A DNA stretch of 64,000 bases from Lentzea sp. NEAU-D7 (GTDB lineage Bacteria > Actinomycetota > Actinomycetes > Mycobacteriales > Pseudonocardiaceae). The translations under genes were made by a program, and so were the position numbers. Below the pieces are notes generated by a model. That model made no database searches and was not told where the DNA came from. It saw only the letters and a list, made by a program, of their open reading frames with translations. This document shows, in pieces, positions 34,268 through 42,674 of this stretch; the stretch's first letter is position 1; each line of letters begins with the position of its first letter. Location of the stretch: the NCBI RefSeq assembly GCF_026242055.1, contig NZ_JAPJDL010000014.1, forward strand, positions 1 through 64,000. The letters are read 5' to 3'.

Positions 34268-37091
34268 GTGCGGGCGGGGCCCATTGAGCCGGCCACTGGT
34301 GCACCTCTTCCCTCTCCCTGGTGCCCAGTCGTGTGAACACGCCGGCGGCCTCGCGCCAGGAGCGGTCCGCGCCTTCGACGTCCCCCAGACGGGCGTGGAC
34401 CGCTCCCAGGTCCCGCAGCGTCCTGGCCCGCCACAGCGGCAGGCTCAGGTCGTTCCACACCGGCAGCAGGTCGGTCAGCGCTGTCCTCGCACCGGCGTGG
34501 TCACCCGCCGCGAGCCGCCACTCCCCCAGCGTGCGGCGGACGAGCGCCTCGCCGAACCGGTCGCCGACGTCGCGGCAGCCGTCCAGCGCCCGCTGGATCA
34601 GTTCCGCGGCCGGATCTAGGAAACCCTTGCGCAGCAGCACCTTTGCCCACGCCTGCGCGGTGTAGCAGGCGAGCAGCTCGTCACCGGTGCCCGCGACCAT
34701 CTCGTGGGCGCGCCGGATGTGCTCCTCGGCGAGGTCGAGCTCACCGCGCGCGCGGTGCACGAGCCCGATCCCGCGGGCGGCCAGTGCCTCACCCCGCCGG
34801 CTGCGCGCCCGGCGGTAGACCGTCTCGGAGAGCCGCAGCGTGCCGAACGCGCCCTCGTCGTCGCCGAGTTCCCGTTTGATGGAGCCGATTCCGTACAGCG
34901 CGTGCGCCTCGCCCTCGAGGTCCTGGGACTCCAGCAGCTCACGGGCGCGGTCGAGTGCCTCCAGCGCGCACGGGTACTGGCCCAGGTCGCGGCACACCAT
35001 GCCGATGCCGTTCATCGCGACGGCCTCGCCGCGCTTGTCGCCCAGGTCCACGAACAACGTCTGCGCGGTGTCGAACCACGACCGCGCCTGCTCCAGGTTG
35101 TCGCGCTTGTAGTGCATCTGCCCGAGGCTGCACCGCAGCACCGCCTCCAGCCGCACGTCCCCGGTTCTCCACACGGCCTCCAGCGCCGCTGTGTGTGTTC
35201 GTTCCCAGGCGTCGTAACGGTTCCTGAGCCCGAACCAGGCGAACACCAGCACCTCGGCCAGCTGCGAGGCGATCTCCGCGAGCCCCAGTTCGGCGGCTCG
35301 TTCCACGAGCTTGGTCAGCAACGGCTCCTCGCGCCCGAACCAGGCGTCCTTGTCGGTCGGCCGCGCCGCGGACGAGACGACGCCCAGCGAGTCCTGCATG
35401 CGCGGCACGGCGAGGAAGAGCTGCTCGGTCAGCCCGTCCACGGTGGACAGCGCGGCGACCACCGCCCTCCTGACCACGTCCTCGCGTTCCCGCTGCCCGT
35501 CCTCGGCCTCGGCGAGCTCGCGGGCGTGCAGCCGCACCAGCTCGTGCATCCGGTACCGCGCGCTGCCGATGACGTCGAGCAGCCGCGCGTCGACGAGCTG
35601 GTCGAGCACGTCCTCGTCCAGCAGGTGCACCCACAGGAAGCTCGGCACCTCGGGCAGCCCGAGGAACCCGAAGATCCGGTACGCGCGGCGGGCGTTCTCG
35701 TCGAGCGCCCGGTAGGTGAGCTCCAGCCCGGCCCGCACCGCGAGGTCGTCCGCGACGAGCTCGTCGAGCCGGGACCGTTCGTCGGACAGCCTCCTGACGA
35801 GCTTCGACACCGGCCAGTGCGCGCGCCCGGCCAGCCGCGCGCCGGTGATCCGCACCGCGAGCGGCAGGTATCCGCACAGCCGCGCGACCTCCTGCGCCTG
35901 GTCGGGCTCCGCGGAGACCCGGTCGTCGCCGAGGATGCGCTGCAGCAGCGTGACGGCCTCGTCGCTGCTCAGCACGTCCAGCGGGACGCGGCGCACGCCT
36001 TCGAGCCCGCACAGCCTGCTGCGGCTGGTGATCAGGGTCAGGCAGCCGGGACTGCCCGGCAGCAGCGGCCTGACCTGCGAGACGCTCGTGACGCCGTCCA
36101 GCACGATCACCACCCGCCGCCCGCTGACCCTCGCGCGCCACAGCGCCGCCCGTTCCTCGGCGGACTCCGGGATCCGTTCGCTCGGCACGTCCATCGCGCG
36201 CAGCAGCGCGTCCAGCGCGCCGGACGGCGAGTGCAGGTCCACGAACAGCTGCCCGTCCGGGTACCGGTCGGCCAGCCGGTGCGCCGCGTGCACCGCGAGA
36301 GCCGACTTGCCGACGCCCGCCGGCCCTTCGATCCACCACACGCCACCGTCGCTGTCGAGCAGCCTGCCGAGCTCGACGTCGCGCCCGGTGAAGTCGCCCG
36401 CGTCGCGCGGCAGGTAGTTGCGGCGGCTGTCGCGCGAGCCCTCCAGGACGTCGCGGTAGAGCTGTTGCAGCTGCTCGCCGGGCTCGACCCCGAGCTCGTC
36501 GACGAGCACCTTGCGCGTCTCGCGGAACACCCGCATGGCGTCGGCCCGGCGCCCGGTGCGGGCGAGCGCGGTCATGAGCTGCCCGCGCAGCCGTTCGGCC
36601 AGCGGGTACTCGGCGACGAACGCCCCGAGCCGGTCGATGAGCCCGGCGTGCCGGCCGAGCGCCAGTTCGGCGTCGACCCACGCCTCGGCGGCCGCGAGCC
36701 GTTGCACGTCGAGCATCTGCGCGAACACCACGGGCGTGCCGCGCCAGAGCTGCAGCGCCTGGCCGAGGACGTCCGCCTTCACCTTGAGGTCGGCCTCGTC
36801 GGCCGCTCTGCTCACGAGCTTGCGGAACGCGTGCAGGTCGACGCTCTCGGGCTCGGCGCTGAGCACGTACCCGGCCGCGCGGTGCTCGACCGGCAGCCCG
36901 GCGCGGCGCAGGCTAGAGATGTGCACCTGCAGCGACTTGCGCGCCTGCGGCGGCGGCTCCTCGCCCCAGATGAGGTCGATGAGCCGTTCGACGGGCACGA
37001 TCTTCCCGCACTCGACGGCCAAGACAGCTAGGATCTGCGCGGGCTTGGGCGGCACCGTCGGCTCGACCGGCCCGAGAATCCTGACCTCCAC
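34257..37091 (-). CDS. AfsR/SARP-type transcriptional regulator (BTAD, NB-ARC, TPR)
   Basis: A 944-residue regulator. An OmpR-type winged helix lies at about 1-85 (PAQILAVLAVECGKIVPVERLIDLIWG), the BTAD domain at about 90-235, and an NB-ARC-like ATPase domain from about 245 with P-loop EGPAGVGKSALAVHA and VVIVLDGV. TPR repeats fill the C-terminal third (AMNGIGMVCRDLGQYPCALEAL and ARGIGLVHRARGELDLAEEH). Large AfsR-type proteins bind direct heptamer repeats and often turn on secondary metabolism, but no biosynthetic genes are in this window. It may act on the adjacent wall-hydrolase genes or elsewhere. The 192-base gap before it holds no recognised gene. Confidence 0.92.
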   Translation of the reverse strand: MEVRILGPVEPTVPPKPAQILAVLAVECGKIVPVERLIDLIWGEEPPPQARKSLQVHISSLRRAGLPVEHRAAGYVLSAEPESVDLHAFRKLVSRAADEADLKVKADVLGQALQLWRGTPVVFAQMLDVQRLAAAEAWVDAELALGRHAGLIDRLGAFVAEYPLAERLRGQLMTALARTGRRADAMRVFRETRKVLVDELGVEPGEQLQQLYRDVLEGSRDSRRNYLPRDAGDFTGRDVELGRLLDSDGGVWWIEGPAGVGKSALAVHAAHRLADRYPDGQLFVDLHSPSGALDALLRAMDVPSERIPESAEERAALWRARVSGRRVVIVLDGVTSVSQVRPLLPGSPGCLTLITSRSRLCGLEGVRRVPLDVLSSDEAVTLLQRILGDDRVSAEPDQAQEVARLCGYLPLAVRITGARLAGRAHWPVSKLVRRLSDERSRLDELVADDLAVRAGLELTYRALDENARRAYRIFGFLGLPEVPSFLWVHLLDEDVLDQLVDARLLDVIGSARYRMHELVRLHARELAEAEDGQREREDVVRRAVVAALSTVDGLTEQLFLAVPRMQDSLGVVSSAARPTDKDAWFGREEPLLTKLVERAAELGLAEIASQLAEVLVFAWFGLRNRYDAWERTHTAALEAVWRTGDVRLEAVLRCSLGQMHYKRDNLEQARSWFDTAQTLFVDLGDKRGEAVAMNGIGMVCRDLGQYPCALEALDRARELLESQDLEGEAHALYGIGSIKRELGDDEGAFGTLRLSETVYRRARSRRGEALAARGIGLVHRARGELDLAEEHIRRAHEMVAGTGDELLACYTAQAWAKVLLRKGFLDPAAELIQRALDGCRDVGDRFGEALVRRTLGEWRLAAGDHAGARTALTDLLPVWNDLSLPLWRARTLRDLGAVHARLGDVEGADRSWREAAGVFTRLGTREREEVHQWPAQWAPPALSR

Positions 37092-37283
37092 TGTGCCCCC
37101 ACCAGTGTTGAAGATTCACCGAGTTCTGCACGGCATTGCCAAATTTTGACGCAGCCTGGCTTTCCGGGGTTCCACTTCTGGGTGAATGCACTCGAACGGA
37201 CGCAGATCTGGATGCAACCAGACCAGGACCCACTCCGTCCAGCGCACTTTCAGTGGGCATGAATGTGAAGTTTTGTTCTGTTT

Positions 37284-37778
37284 CTACAGGCTGGCTTTGA
37301 GTCGTCCGAACTCCTGCGCCAACGCCGGTAACTGCCAGTGCGCGTTCAGCCCGCTCGGATTGGGCAGGATCCACAGCCGCGCACCGCCCACGGTGTCCTG
37401 CTGCGCTCCCACCTGCGCCTTCTTGCGACCGAAGGCCGTCCGGTACACGGTCACACCGAGTATCGCGAGAACCTTCGGTGAATACCGCTCGACCTTTTCC
37501 GAGAGCTCGATCGCACCTTGCCGCATTTCGTCAATTGTTAATTCGTCGGCCCTGGCGCTGGGCCGCGCGACGACGTTCGTGATGCCGAGCCCCAGTTCGA
37601 GCAGCTTCTCCTGCTCGGCGGGCGCGAACTGGGACGGAGTGAAACCGGACAAATGAAGTGCGGGCCAGAACCGGTTTCCCGGCCGTGCGAAGTGGTGCCC
37701 GGTCGCCTCCGACACCAGGCCGGGGTTGATGCCGCAGAAGAGCACTTCGAGGCCGGGCTTGATCACGTCGGCAATCAC
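37284..37778 (-). CDS. mug: G/U mismatch-specific DNA glycosylase
   Basis: A 164-residue uracil-DNA glycosylase of family 2. The active-site motif is FCGINPG (Asn18), which activates the water, and the second motif is LPNPSGLNAHW (about residues 137-147), which contacts the mispaired strand. GHHFARPGNRFWPALH matches the substrate-pocket block of Mug/TDG enzymes. It removes U or ethenocytosine opposite G in DNA repair. GTG 37778 is the start. No operon partner on the same strand is evident. Confidence 0.92.
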   Translation of the reverse strand: MIADVIKPGLEVLFCGINPGLVSEATGHHFARPGNRFWPALHLSGFTPSQFAPAEQEKLLELGLGITNVVARPSARADELTIDEMRQGAIELSEKVERYSPKVLAILGVTVYRTAFGRKKAQVGAQQDTVGGARLWILPNPSGLNAHWQLPALAQEFGRLKASL

Positions 37779-37816
37779 GTGGCCAAGCCTACGAGGTGCG
37801 CCGTAGCGTGCCCGCC

Positions 37817-38269
37817 GTGGCCGACCTGTCGATGACCTGGACCGTCCGCGCGGGATGGGCCGACGTGCGGGTGGCCGACCGCGAGGCCGAGGCGAGGATC
37901 CTCGCCTCGTACGTCAGCCCGGCCCCCGAGCACTTCCTGGGCGCCGTGGCGCACCTGCTGCTCGGCGACGTCGAGGCCGTCGTCGTGTTCGAAGCGGAAC
38001 CCGCCGTCCACCGCTGGCGGTTCACCCGTGAAGGGAACTTCGCCGACATCCGGCTCACCGAACATCCCGACGACCGGCGGCCGGGCGTGGAGATCTGGTC
38101 CACCCGCCAGCGGCTCGGCACGCTCGCCCGCGTCACCGTCCGGTGTTTCGACGCGGTGGCGCGGCAGGGCGAGGCGGACTACGAGCGCGAGTGGCGCCGG
38201 CCGTTCCCGCGCTTCGAACTGGAGGCCCTGCGCACGGTGTGGCGCGACCACCGGGCGGTCACCCCGTGA
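37817..38269 (+). CDS. Conserved hypothetical protein
   Basis: A 150-residue soluble protein without recognised domain. It opens with TWTVRAGWADVRVADRE, has a mid segment VEAVVVFEAEPAVHRWRF and ends with EREWRRPFPRFELEALRTVWRDHR. Mixed alpha-beta content, no signal peptide or membrane helix. GTG 37817 is preferred; GTG 37796 in frame would add seven residues. Its stop overlaps the GTG of the HAD gene (GTGA), so the two are coupled. Function unknown. Confidence 0.65.
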   Translation: MADLSMTWTVRAGWADVRVADREAEARILASYVSPAPEHFLGAVAHLLLGDVEAVVVFEAEPAVHRWRFTREGNFADIRLTEHPDDRRPGVEIWSTRQRLGTLARVTVRCFDAVARQGEADYEREWRRPFPRFELEALRTVWRDHRAVTP

Positions 38270-38724
38270 CGCTCCCGGTCCTCTTCCTCGACGTCGACGG
38301 CCCGCTGCTCCCCTTCGGCGACGGCGTGCCCGGCACACCGGGCCTGGCCAGGCTCGACCCGATGCACGGCCCGCGGCTCGCCGCCCTGCCGTGTGAACTC
38401 GTCTGGGCCACGACCTGGATGGACGAGGCCAACACGCACATCGCACCCCTGCTCGGCCTGCCGTCGCTGCCGGTCGCCACCTGGCCGGACGACCCGGAGA
38501 CCGAGGACGCCGACGCGCGCCGGGGCCTGCACTGGAAGACCCGCGGCCTGGTCGCCCTGACGGGCACAAGGCCGTTCGCCTGGGTGGACGACGAGATCAG
38601 CGACAAGGACCGCGCCCGGGTCGCCGGACACCACCACCAGGCGCTGCTGCTCGAGATCGACCCGCGCCACGGCCTGACCGACGCCGGCTACCTCGAACTC
38701 GACGCCTGGCTGCGCGCGAACTAG
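38266..38724 (+). CDS. HAD-like domain protein (HAD_SAK-type)
   Basis: A 152-residue protein of the HAD phosphatase superfamily. Motif I is FLDVDGPL (Asp9 and Asp11), the middle Thr/Trp block is LVWATTWMDEAN, and the acidic metal motif is AWVDDEIS. The cap is minimal. The block CELVWATTWMDEANTHI is typical of an actinomycete group annotated as HAD domain in Swiss-Army-Knife RNA-repair proteins; I assign it to that group with moderate confidence. Substrate unknown. Its TAG stop shares the bases CTAG with the stop of the opposing ArfC-like gene. Confidence 0.75.
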   Translation: MTLPVLFLDVDGPLLPFGDGVPGTPGLARLDPMHGPRLAALPCELVWATTWMDEANTHIAPLLGLPSLPVATWPDDPETEDADARRGLHWKTRGLVALTGTRPFAWVDDEISDKDRARVAGHHHQALLLEIDPRHGLTDAGYLELDAWLRAN

Positions 38725-39044
38725 GCGCTCGGAGCGGCGCCCGCGGGCACGCGCGGGCGCGGCGTCCACATCGTGTAGCCGGCCCGGCGGGCGTCCTCCG
38801 GCGAGTGGAAGAACGCGTCGCCCTTCATCCGCTTGTAGTACGGCGACTCGGGCGTGTGGAACATCATCGTGCGCGAGTTCGCCTTGATCGCGGGCGCGGT
38901 GGCGGCGGGCTCCTCCATGATCGACAGGGGCTGGGCCTCGGTGGCCGCGGACTCGCGCGAGCGCATGGTCAGCCAGGTCAGCAGGACGCCGGCGAGGAAC
39001 GCTCCCGCGCACAGCAGGAACATCTGGAAGAAGAACCCGAACAC
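38721..39044 (-). CDS. Membrane protein with sunset domain, ArfC-like
   Basis: A 107-residue protein with one N-terminal membrane helix (MFLLCAGAFLAGVLLTWLTM, residues 8-27), an acidic linker and a small C-terminal domain reading IKANSRTMMFHTPESP then YYKRMKGDAFFHSPEDARRAGY. This is what I recognise as the sunset domain of ArfC-type channel accessory proteins in actinomycetes. ArfC partners act with ArfA (OmpATb) in mycobacteria. GTG 39044 has AGGAGCT upstream. It lies 10 bases after a BON-like secreted protein, and the two form an operon. Confidence 0.7.
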   Translation of the reverse strand: MFGFFFQMFLLCAGAFLAGVLLTWLTMRSRESAATEAQPLSIMEEPAATAPAIKANSRTMMFHTPESPYYKRMKGDAFFHSPEDARRAGYTMWTPRPRVPAGAAPSA

Positions 39045-39054
39045 CCAACAGCTC

Positions 39055-39513
39055 CTAGCCCGTAGTCGTGAAGTCCTCGTCGACGCGCAGTCCGGGGGCG
39101 GCCGAGCGCAGGGCGTCGCTCAGAGAGCCCGCGCGCTCCGGGTCCGCGACGCGTGCCGACGCGGTCAGGTGTCCGACGCGCACGACACCGGTGAAGTCCG
39201 CGACGTCGTGGTCGAGCACCGCCGCGAGCAGCGACGCGGCCGCGGCCGCAGAGACGGGCACGTGCGCGCCCGCACCGGGGGTGATCATGTCGGTGATCCG
39301 GTGGGCACCGGTCTGCGCGCGCACGGCGTCCACGACCGCCTGCCGTTCCCCCGCGGAGACGGCGGTGCCCGCCAGCACGATCTCCGACGCCCGCACCGCG
39401 ATGACCAGCTGACCCGGCGGCACGGCGGGGGCGGGGTGCGCCGCGAGCCCCACCGAGGCGAGCACGGCCGGCACGACCACTGCACCGACGACAACGCGTT
39501 GCGGCAACTGCAC
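39055..39513 (-). CDS. BON-like exported protein, ArfA/ArfB-related
   Basis: A 152-residue protein with an N-terminal hydrophobic segment (VVVGAVVVPAVLASVGLAA, about residues 8-26), either signal or anchor. The rest resembles BON modules: IVLAGTAVSAGERQAVVDAV then ASLLAAVLDHDVADFTGVVRV. The OmpA-like C-terminal domain of mycobacterial ArfA is absent, so this is at most an N-terminal ArfA-like or ArfB-like piece. It precedes the ArfC-like gene by 10 bases. It may belong to an envelope channel or ammonia-secretion-like complex; this is inference from gene order. Confidence 0.6.
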   Translation of the reverse strand: MQLPQRVVVGAVVVPAVLASVGLAAHPAPAVPPGQLVIAVRASEIVLAGTAVSAGERQAVVDAVRAQTGAHRITDMITPGAGAHVPVSAAAAASLLAAVLDHDVADFTGVVRVGHLTASARVADPERAGSLSDALRSAAPGLRVDEDFTTTG

Positions 39514-39587
39514 GCGCTTGGACTATCCCATCCGGCCATTCGGGTGCCACCGCCTCGGGCGGAACCCCCAGGACATCGCGCGCTAAT

Positions 39588-41264
39588 TCACTCGTTCGTG
39601 GACACCACGACGGGCTCGCCGCCGGCTACCAGCCGCCAGTCCGCGCCGGCGAACGAGGCGGGGTCCAGCACGCCCGCCGCCTTGACCCAGTCGATCAGCA
39701 GCTGCCTGATCTCCTGCTGCTGGTTGTGCAGCACGGGCGCCGAGGCGATGTGCGGGAAGTCGCCGCCGCCCGCCTGCCGGTAGTTGTTCACGGCGACCGC
39801 GAACTCGCACGAGTCCGTGACCGGCTCCCCGCCGTAGGCCAGTCCCAGGATCCGCGAGCCGGCCGGCCGCGCGATGTCGATGTCGTAGGTCAGCGGCGCG
39901 GCCAGCCCGTAGGCGATGTCGAAGTTGTAGTCGGGCACGTCGTTCGAGATCTCGGCGGCGGAGAACGGTCCGGGCGAGGAGACCTGCCGGAAGTACCGCG
40001 CCGACTCCTCCAGCAGGTCGCGCACCTGTCCGCCGGTCATCCGCACGCCCACCAGCGTGTTGTCGAAGATGTAGAGCCCGGCGACGTCGCGGATGGACAC
40101 CTCTCCCGCCGGGATCGCCGCCGCCCGGTTGTAGGGCGCGCACAGCGACAGCACGGGCAGCGAGGTGGACTTCGCGACCTCCAGCGCCTGCACGTGGTTG
40201 ATGAACCGCAGCGCGGGCGTGTCCTCGAACCGCGACCGCGCGGCCGACATCGCCGAGGCGCAGGTCCCGACCCTCGCGTTGACGTACGACACGACACGCT
40301 CGTGGTCGTGCCGCAGCAGCCGCACGATCCGCGGGTCCTCCTCGACCGAGGCCGACGACAGCACGGACGACCGCGACGCCACCAGTTCCCAGTGCTCCTC
40401 GTGGCGCAGGTCGAACTCCATCACCGACAGCCGCTTGCCCGAGAACAACGGCTCGGTGAGCAGCACCGGCCGCCCGGTCACCTTGTTCGTCACGAACCGC
40501 GAGGGGATCTCCACGTGCGCGTGGCCGACGAGGATCGCGTCGATGCCCGGCACGGTCTCGGCCAGCAGTTCGGAGCAGTTCTCCGGGAACGGCACCTGGT
40601 CGCCCAGCGACGACGACAGGTCGGCCCCGGAGTGCGCCACCACGATCACGAGGTCGGACTTGCGCCGGATCTCCGGCACCCAGTGCAACGCCTGCTCGAC
40701 CAGCCCCGGGAACGTCAGCACCCCGTCGACGTGGGCGCGGTCCCACACGGCGATGCCGGGGTTCGTCAGCCCGAGGATGCCGACCCGCAACGGCGGGCCG
40801 CCCGTCCGCCACAGCGTCTTCACCACGTACGGCTGGAACGCGGGCAGGCCGGTGGCCACGTCCAGCGCGTTGGCCGCGAGCAGCGGGAACTCCAGCTGGC
40901 GCTCGAAGGTCCGCAGCACGGGCAGCCCGTAGTTGAACTCGTGGTTGCCCAGCGCGGCGGCGGTGTAGCCGATGGCGTTCATCGCGGCGGCCATCGGGTG
41001 CGTGTGCGCGCCGCGCGTGATCGGCTCGACCTTCGCGTAGTAGTACGCGAGCGGCGTGCCCTGGATGGTGTCGCCGGCGTCGAGCAGCAACGTGCGATGC
41101 CGCCCCACGGCCGCACGCACGTCGTTCACCAGGGTCGAGATCTTCGCGAGCCCGACGTCGTTGTGCGCGAAGTCGTCGAACTCGCGGTTGAGGTAGTAGT
41201 CCCAGTTGAACAGGTTGCCGTGCAGGTCCGTCGACCCCATCACAGTCAGTGTGAACGTGCGCAC
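39588..41264 (-). CDS. 5'-nucleotidase/metallophosphatase (UshA-like)
   Basis: A 558-residue bifunctional metallophosphatase/5'-nucleotidase. The metal motifs are STDLHGN (first Asp and His), LLLDAGDTIQGTPLA, LGNHEFNYG (Asn-His) and VAHSGAD then VGHAHVEIP (metal His). The C-terminal substrate domain follows from about residue 350 and includes VAVNNYRQAGGGDFP (adenine-stacking region). No clear signal peptide is visible, which is unusual for UshA but common in this actinomycete form. GTG 41264 is preferred because GGAGGTGA lies 5-6 bases upstream; GTG 41273 is in frame. It salvages phosphate or nucleosides. Confidence 0.9.
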   Translation of the reverse strand: MRTFTLTVMGSTDLHGNLFNWDYYLNREFDDFAHNDVGLAKISTLVNDVRAAVGRHRTLLLDAGDTIQGTPLAYYYAKVEPITRGAHTHPMAAAMNAIGYTAAALGNHEFNYGLPVLRTFERQLEFPLLAANALDVATGLPAFQPYVVKTLWRTGGPPLRVGILGLTNPGIAVWDRAHVDGVLTFPGLVEQALHWVPEIRRKSDLVIVVAHSGADLSSSLGDQVPFPENCSELLAETVPGIDAILVGHAHVEIPSRFVTNKVTGRPVLLTEPLFSGKRLSVMEFDLRHEEHWELVASRSSVLSSASVEEDPRIVRLLRHDHERVVSYVNARVGTCASAMSAARSRFEDTPALRFINHVQALEVAKSTSLPVLSLCAPYNRAAAIPAGEVSIRDVAGLYIFDNTLVGVRMTGGQVRDLLEESARYFRQVSSPGPFSAAEISNDVPDYNFDIAYGLAAPLTYDIDIARPAGSRILGLAYGGEPVTDSCEFAVAVNNYRQAGGGDFPHIASAPVLHNQQQEIRQLLIDWVKAAGVLDPASFAGADWRLVAGGEPVVVSTNE

Positions 41265-41277
41265 GCCGCTCACCTCC

Positions 41278-41310
41278 GGTTGTGGTCGGGCTGATCACCC
41301 GACCATAACC
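41278..41310. terminator. Hairpin between the DUF5666 and nucleotidase genes
   Basis: Arms 41278-41290 (GGTTGTGGTCGGG) and 41298-41310 pair over 13 positions with one G-U, loop CTGATCA. It lies after the DUF5666 stop and right before the nucleotidase ribosome site. It is probably a terminator, possibly with a regulatory role. Confidence 0.65.
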
Positions 41311-41329
41311 GCTCACACTTGACCCCAAA

Positions 41330-41839
41330 TCACCTCGTGGGAGGGGCCTGCCCGTTCCGCTGGCCGCGCTGACCAGGCTCGACGACGCTGGCGGCGACGG
41401 ACTTGCCGTCCGCTGTGGTGGCGATCACCGTCACGGTGTCCCCCTTCTCGACACCTTCGGCCACGGTGTCGGCGTCGATCACGTACGTCTTCGTGTAGCC
41501 GTCGGTGGACTTCACCTCGACGGACGAGTCGCTGATCGCGGTGACCTCACCGGTCTGGAACTCGCCGTGCGTCGTGGTGCCGGTCCCGAGGCTGAAGCCG
41601 CCGCGCATGCCGTCCGGCGGTCCGCCGGCCATGCCGCCGGGTCCCATGCCCCCGGCGCCGGTCTGCTGGTTCGTGCCGCTGGCGGCGTAGATCGCGACGC
41701 CACCGGCACCGGCGATCGCGACGGCGATGGCCACGGCCGCCACCGTCTTCTTCGCGGTCCACGCCGGGCGCCCGGCGGAGGGCCCGGCGGGTTCGGCCGG
41801 CTGGGGTGCGCCCCACTCCGGGGACTGTTGTTCGGTCAT
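41330..41839 (-). CDS. DUF5666-like membrane-anchored protein
   Basis: A 169-residue protein. A cytoplasmic Pro/Ala/Gln-rich N-terminus (about 40 residues) is followed by one membrane helix (TVAAVAIAVAIAGAGGVAIYAA, about residues 33-54). A Gly/Met-rich outside linker (GAGGMGPGGMAGGPPDGM) comes next, then a DUF5666-like beta domain (FQTGEVTAISDSSVEVKSTDGYTKTYVID). It would face outside the cell. It is divergent from the two-component regulator over 100 bases, so it may be a target of that system. ATG 41839 is chosen over an upstream frame because homology starts at MTEQQSP. Confidence 0.75.
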   Translation of the reverse strand: MTEQQSPEWGAPQPAEPAGPSAGRPAWTAKKTVAAVAIAVAIAGAGGVAIYAASGTNQQTGAGGMGPGGMAGGPPDGMRGGFSLGTGTTTHGEFQTGEVTAISDSSVEVKSTDGYTKTYVIDADTVAEGVEKGDTVTVIATTADGKSVAASVVEPGQRGQRNGQAPPTR

Positions 41840-41893
41840 GGGAGCCACGGTGCCGGTGCCGGCTGTGCCGAACCTGTGAGCGCAGTAGGCCTG

Positions 41894-41916
41894 AGCTGTG
41901 CGCATCGCTCACAGCT
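41894..41916. promoter_or_regulatory. Candidate operator between DUF5666 gene and response regulator
   Basis: AGCTGTG (41894-41900) and CACAGCT (41910-41916) form a dyad with a 9-base spacer. Further CTGTG/CACAG copies lie on both sides (near 41874 and 41921). This suits autoregulation by the adjacent response regulator. Confidence 0.45.
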
Positions 41917-41939
41917 GGTACACAGGATCGGCGTTCACG

Positions 41940-42674
41940 ATGGGAGCCATGCGCGCCGTGAAGACCGAACTCCGCAGGCCGGACGGACAGCCCGTCCGGG
42001 TGCTCGTCGTCGACGACGAGTCCACTCTGGCCGAGCTGATGTCGATGGCGCTGCGCATGGAGAAGTGGGACGTGCGCACGGCGCTCGACGGCACGACGGC
42101 GGTGCGGACCGCGCGCGAATTCCGCCCGGACGTGGTGGTGCTCGACGTGATGCTGCCCGACTTCGACGGCTTCGAGGTGCTGCGCCGGATGCGCGCGGAG
42201 GCGCCGATCCTGCCGGTGCTGTTCCTGACGGCGAAGGACGCGGTGGAGGACCGCATCGCCGGGCTCACCGCAGGCGGCGACGACTACGTCACCAAGCCGT
42301 TCTCGCTGGAGGAGGTCGTGCTGCGGCTGCGCGCACTGCTGCGGCGCACCGGCGTGACCGACGCGGACGCGGGCACGCGGCTGGTCGTCGGCGACCTGTC
42401 GCTGAACGAGGAGACCCGCGAGGTCGAACGCGCCGGCACCTCGATCGACCTGACCGCGACGGAGTTCGAGCTGCTGCGCTACCTGATGCGCAACCCGAAG
42501 CGCGTGCTGAGCAAGGCCCAGATCCTGGACCGGGTGTGGAGCTACGACTTCGGCGGCCAGGCCAACATCGTCGAGCTCTACATCTCGTACCTGCGCAAGA
42601 AGATCGACGCCGGGCGCACCCCGATGATCCACACGATGCGAGGCGCCGGCTATGTCCTCAAACCTGCGTCCTAG
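41940..42674 (+). CDS. OmpR/PhoB-family response regulator
   Basis: A 244-residue response regulator. The receiver domain (about residues 19-130) has acidic residues in VVDDES, the phospho-acceptor Asp69 in VVVLDVMLPDFDGFE, Thr in FLTAK and Lys in YVTKPFS. The C-terminal winged helix (about 145-240) has TEFELLRYLMRNPKRVLSKAQIL and the wing RTPMIHTMRGAGYVL. It resembles MprA/TcrA-type regulators. ATG 41940 or 41949 can start it. The last 23 bases overlap the kinase gene. It probably controls its own operon, the divergent DUF5666 gene and the glycosyltransferase genes downstream. Confidence 0.93.
   Translation: MGAMRAVKTELRRPDGQPVRVLVVDDESTLAELMSMALRMEKWDVRTALDGTTAVRTAREFRPDVVVLDVMLPDFDGFEVLRRMRAEAPILPVLFLTAKDAVEDRIAGLTAGGDDYVTKPFSLEEVVLRLRALLRRTGVTDADAGTRLVVGDLSLNEETREVERAGTSIDLTATEFELLRYLMRNPKRVLSKAQILDRVWSYDFGGQANIVELYISYLRKKIDAGRTPMIHTMRGAGYVLKPAS

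Noticed and set aside
34257-37091. SARP-type regulator as sign of a biosynthetic gene cluster
   Set aside because: No polyketide, peptide-synthetase, terpene or RiPP genes lie on either side; the regulator seems to stand alone here.
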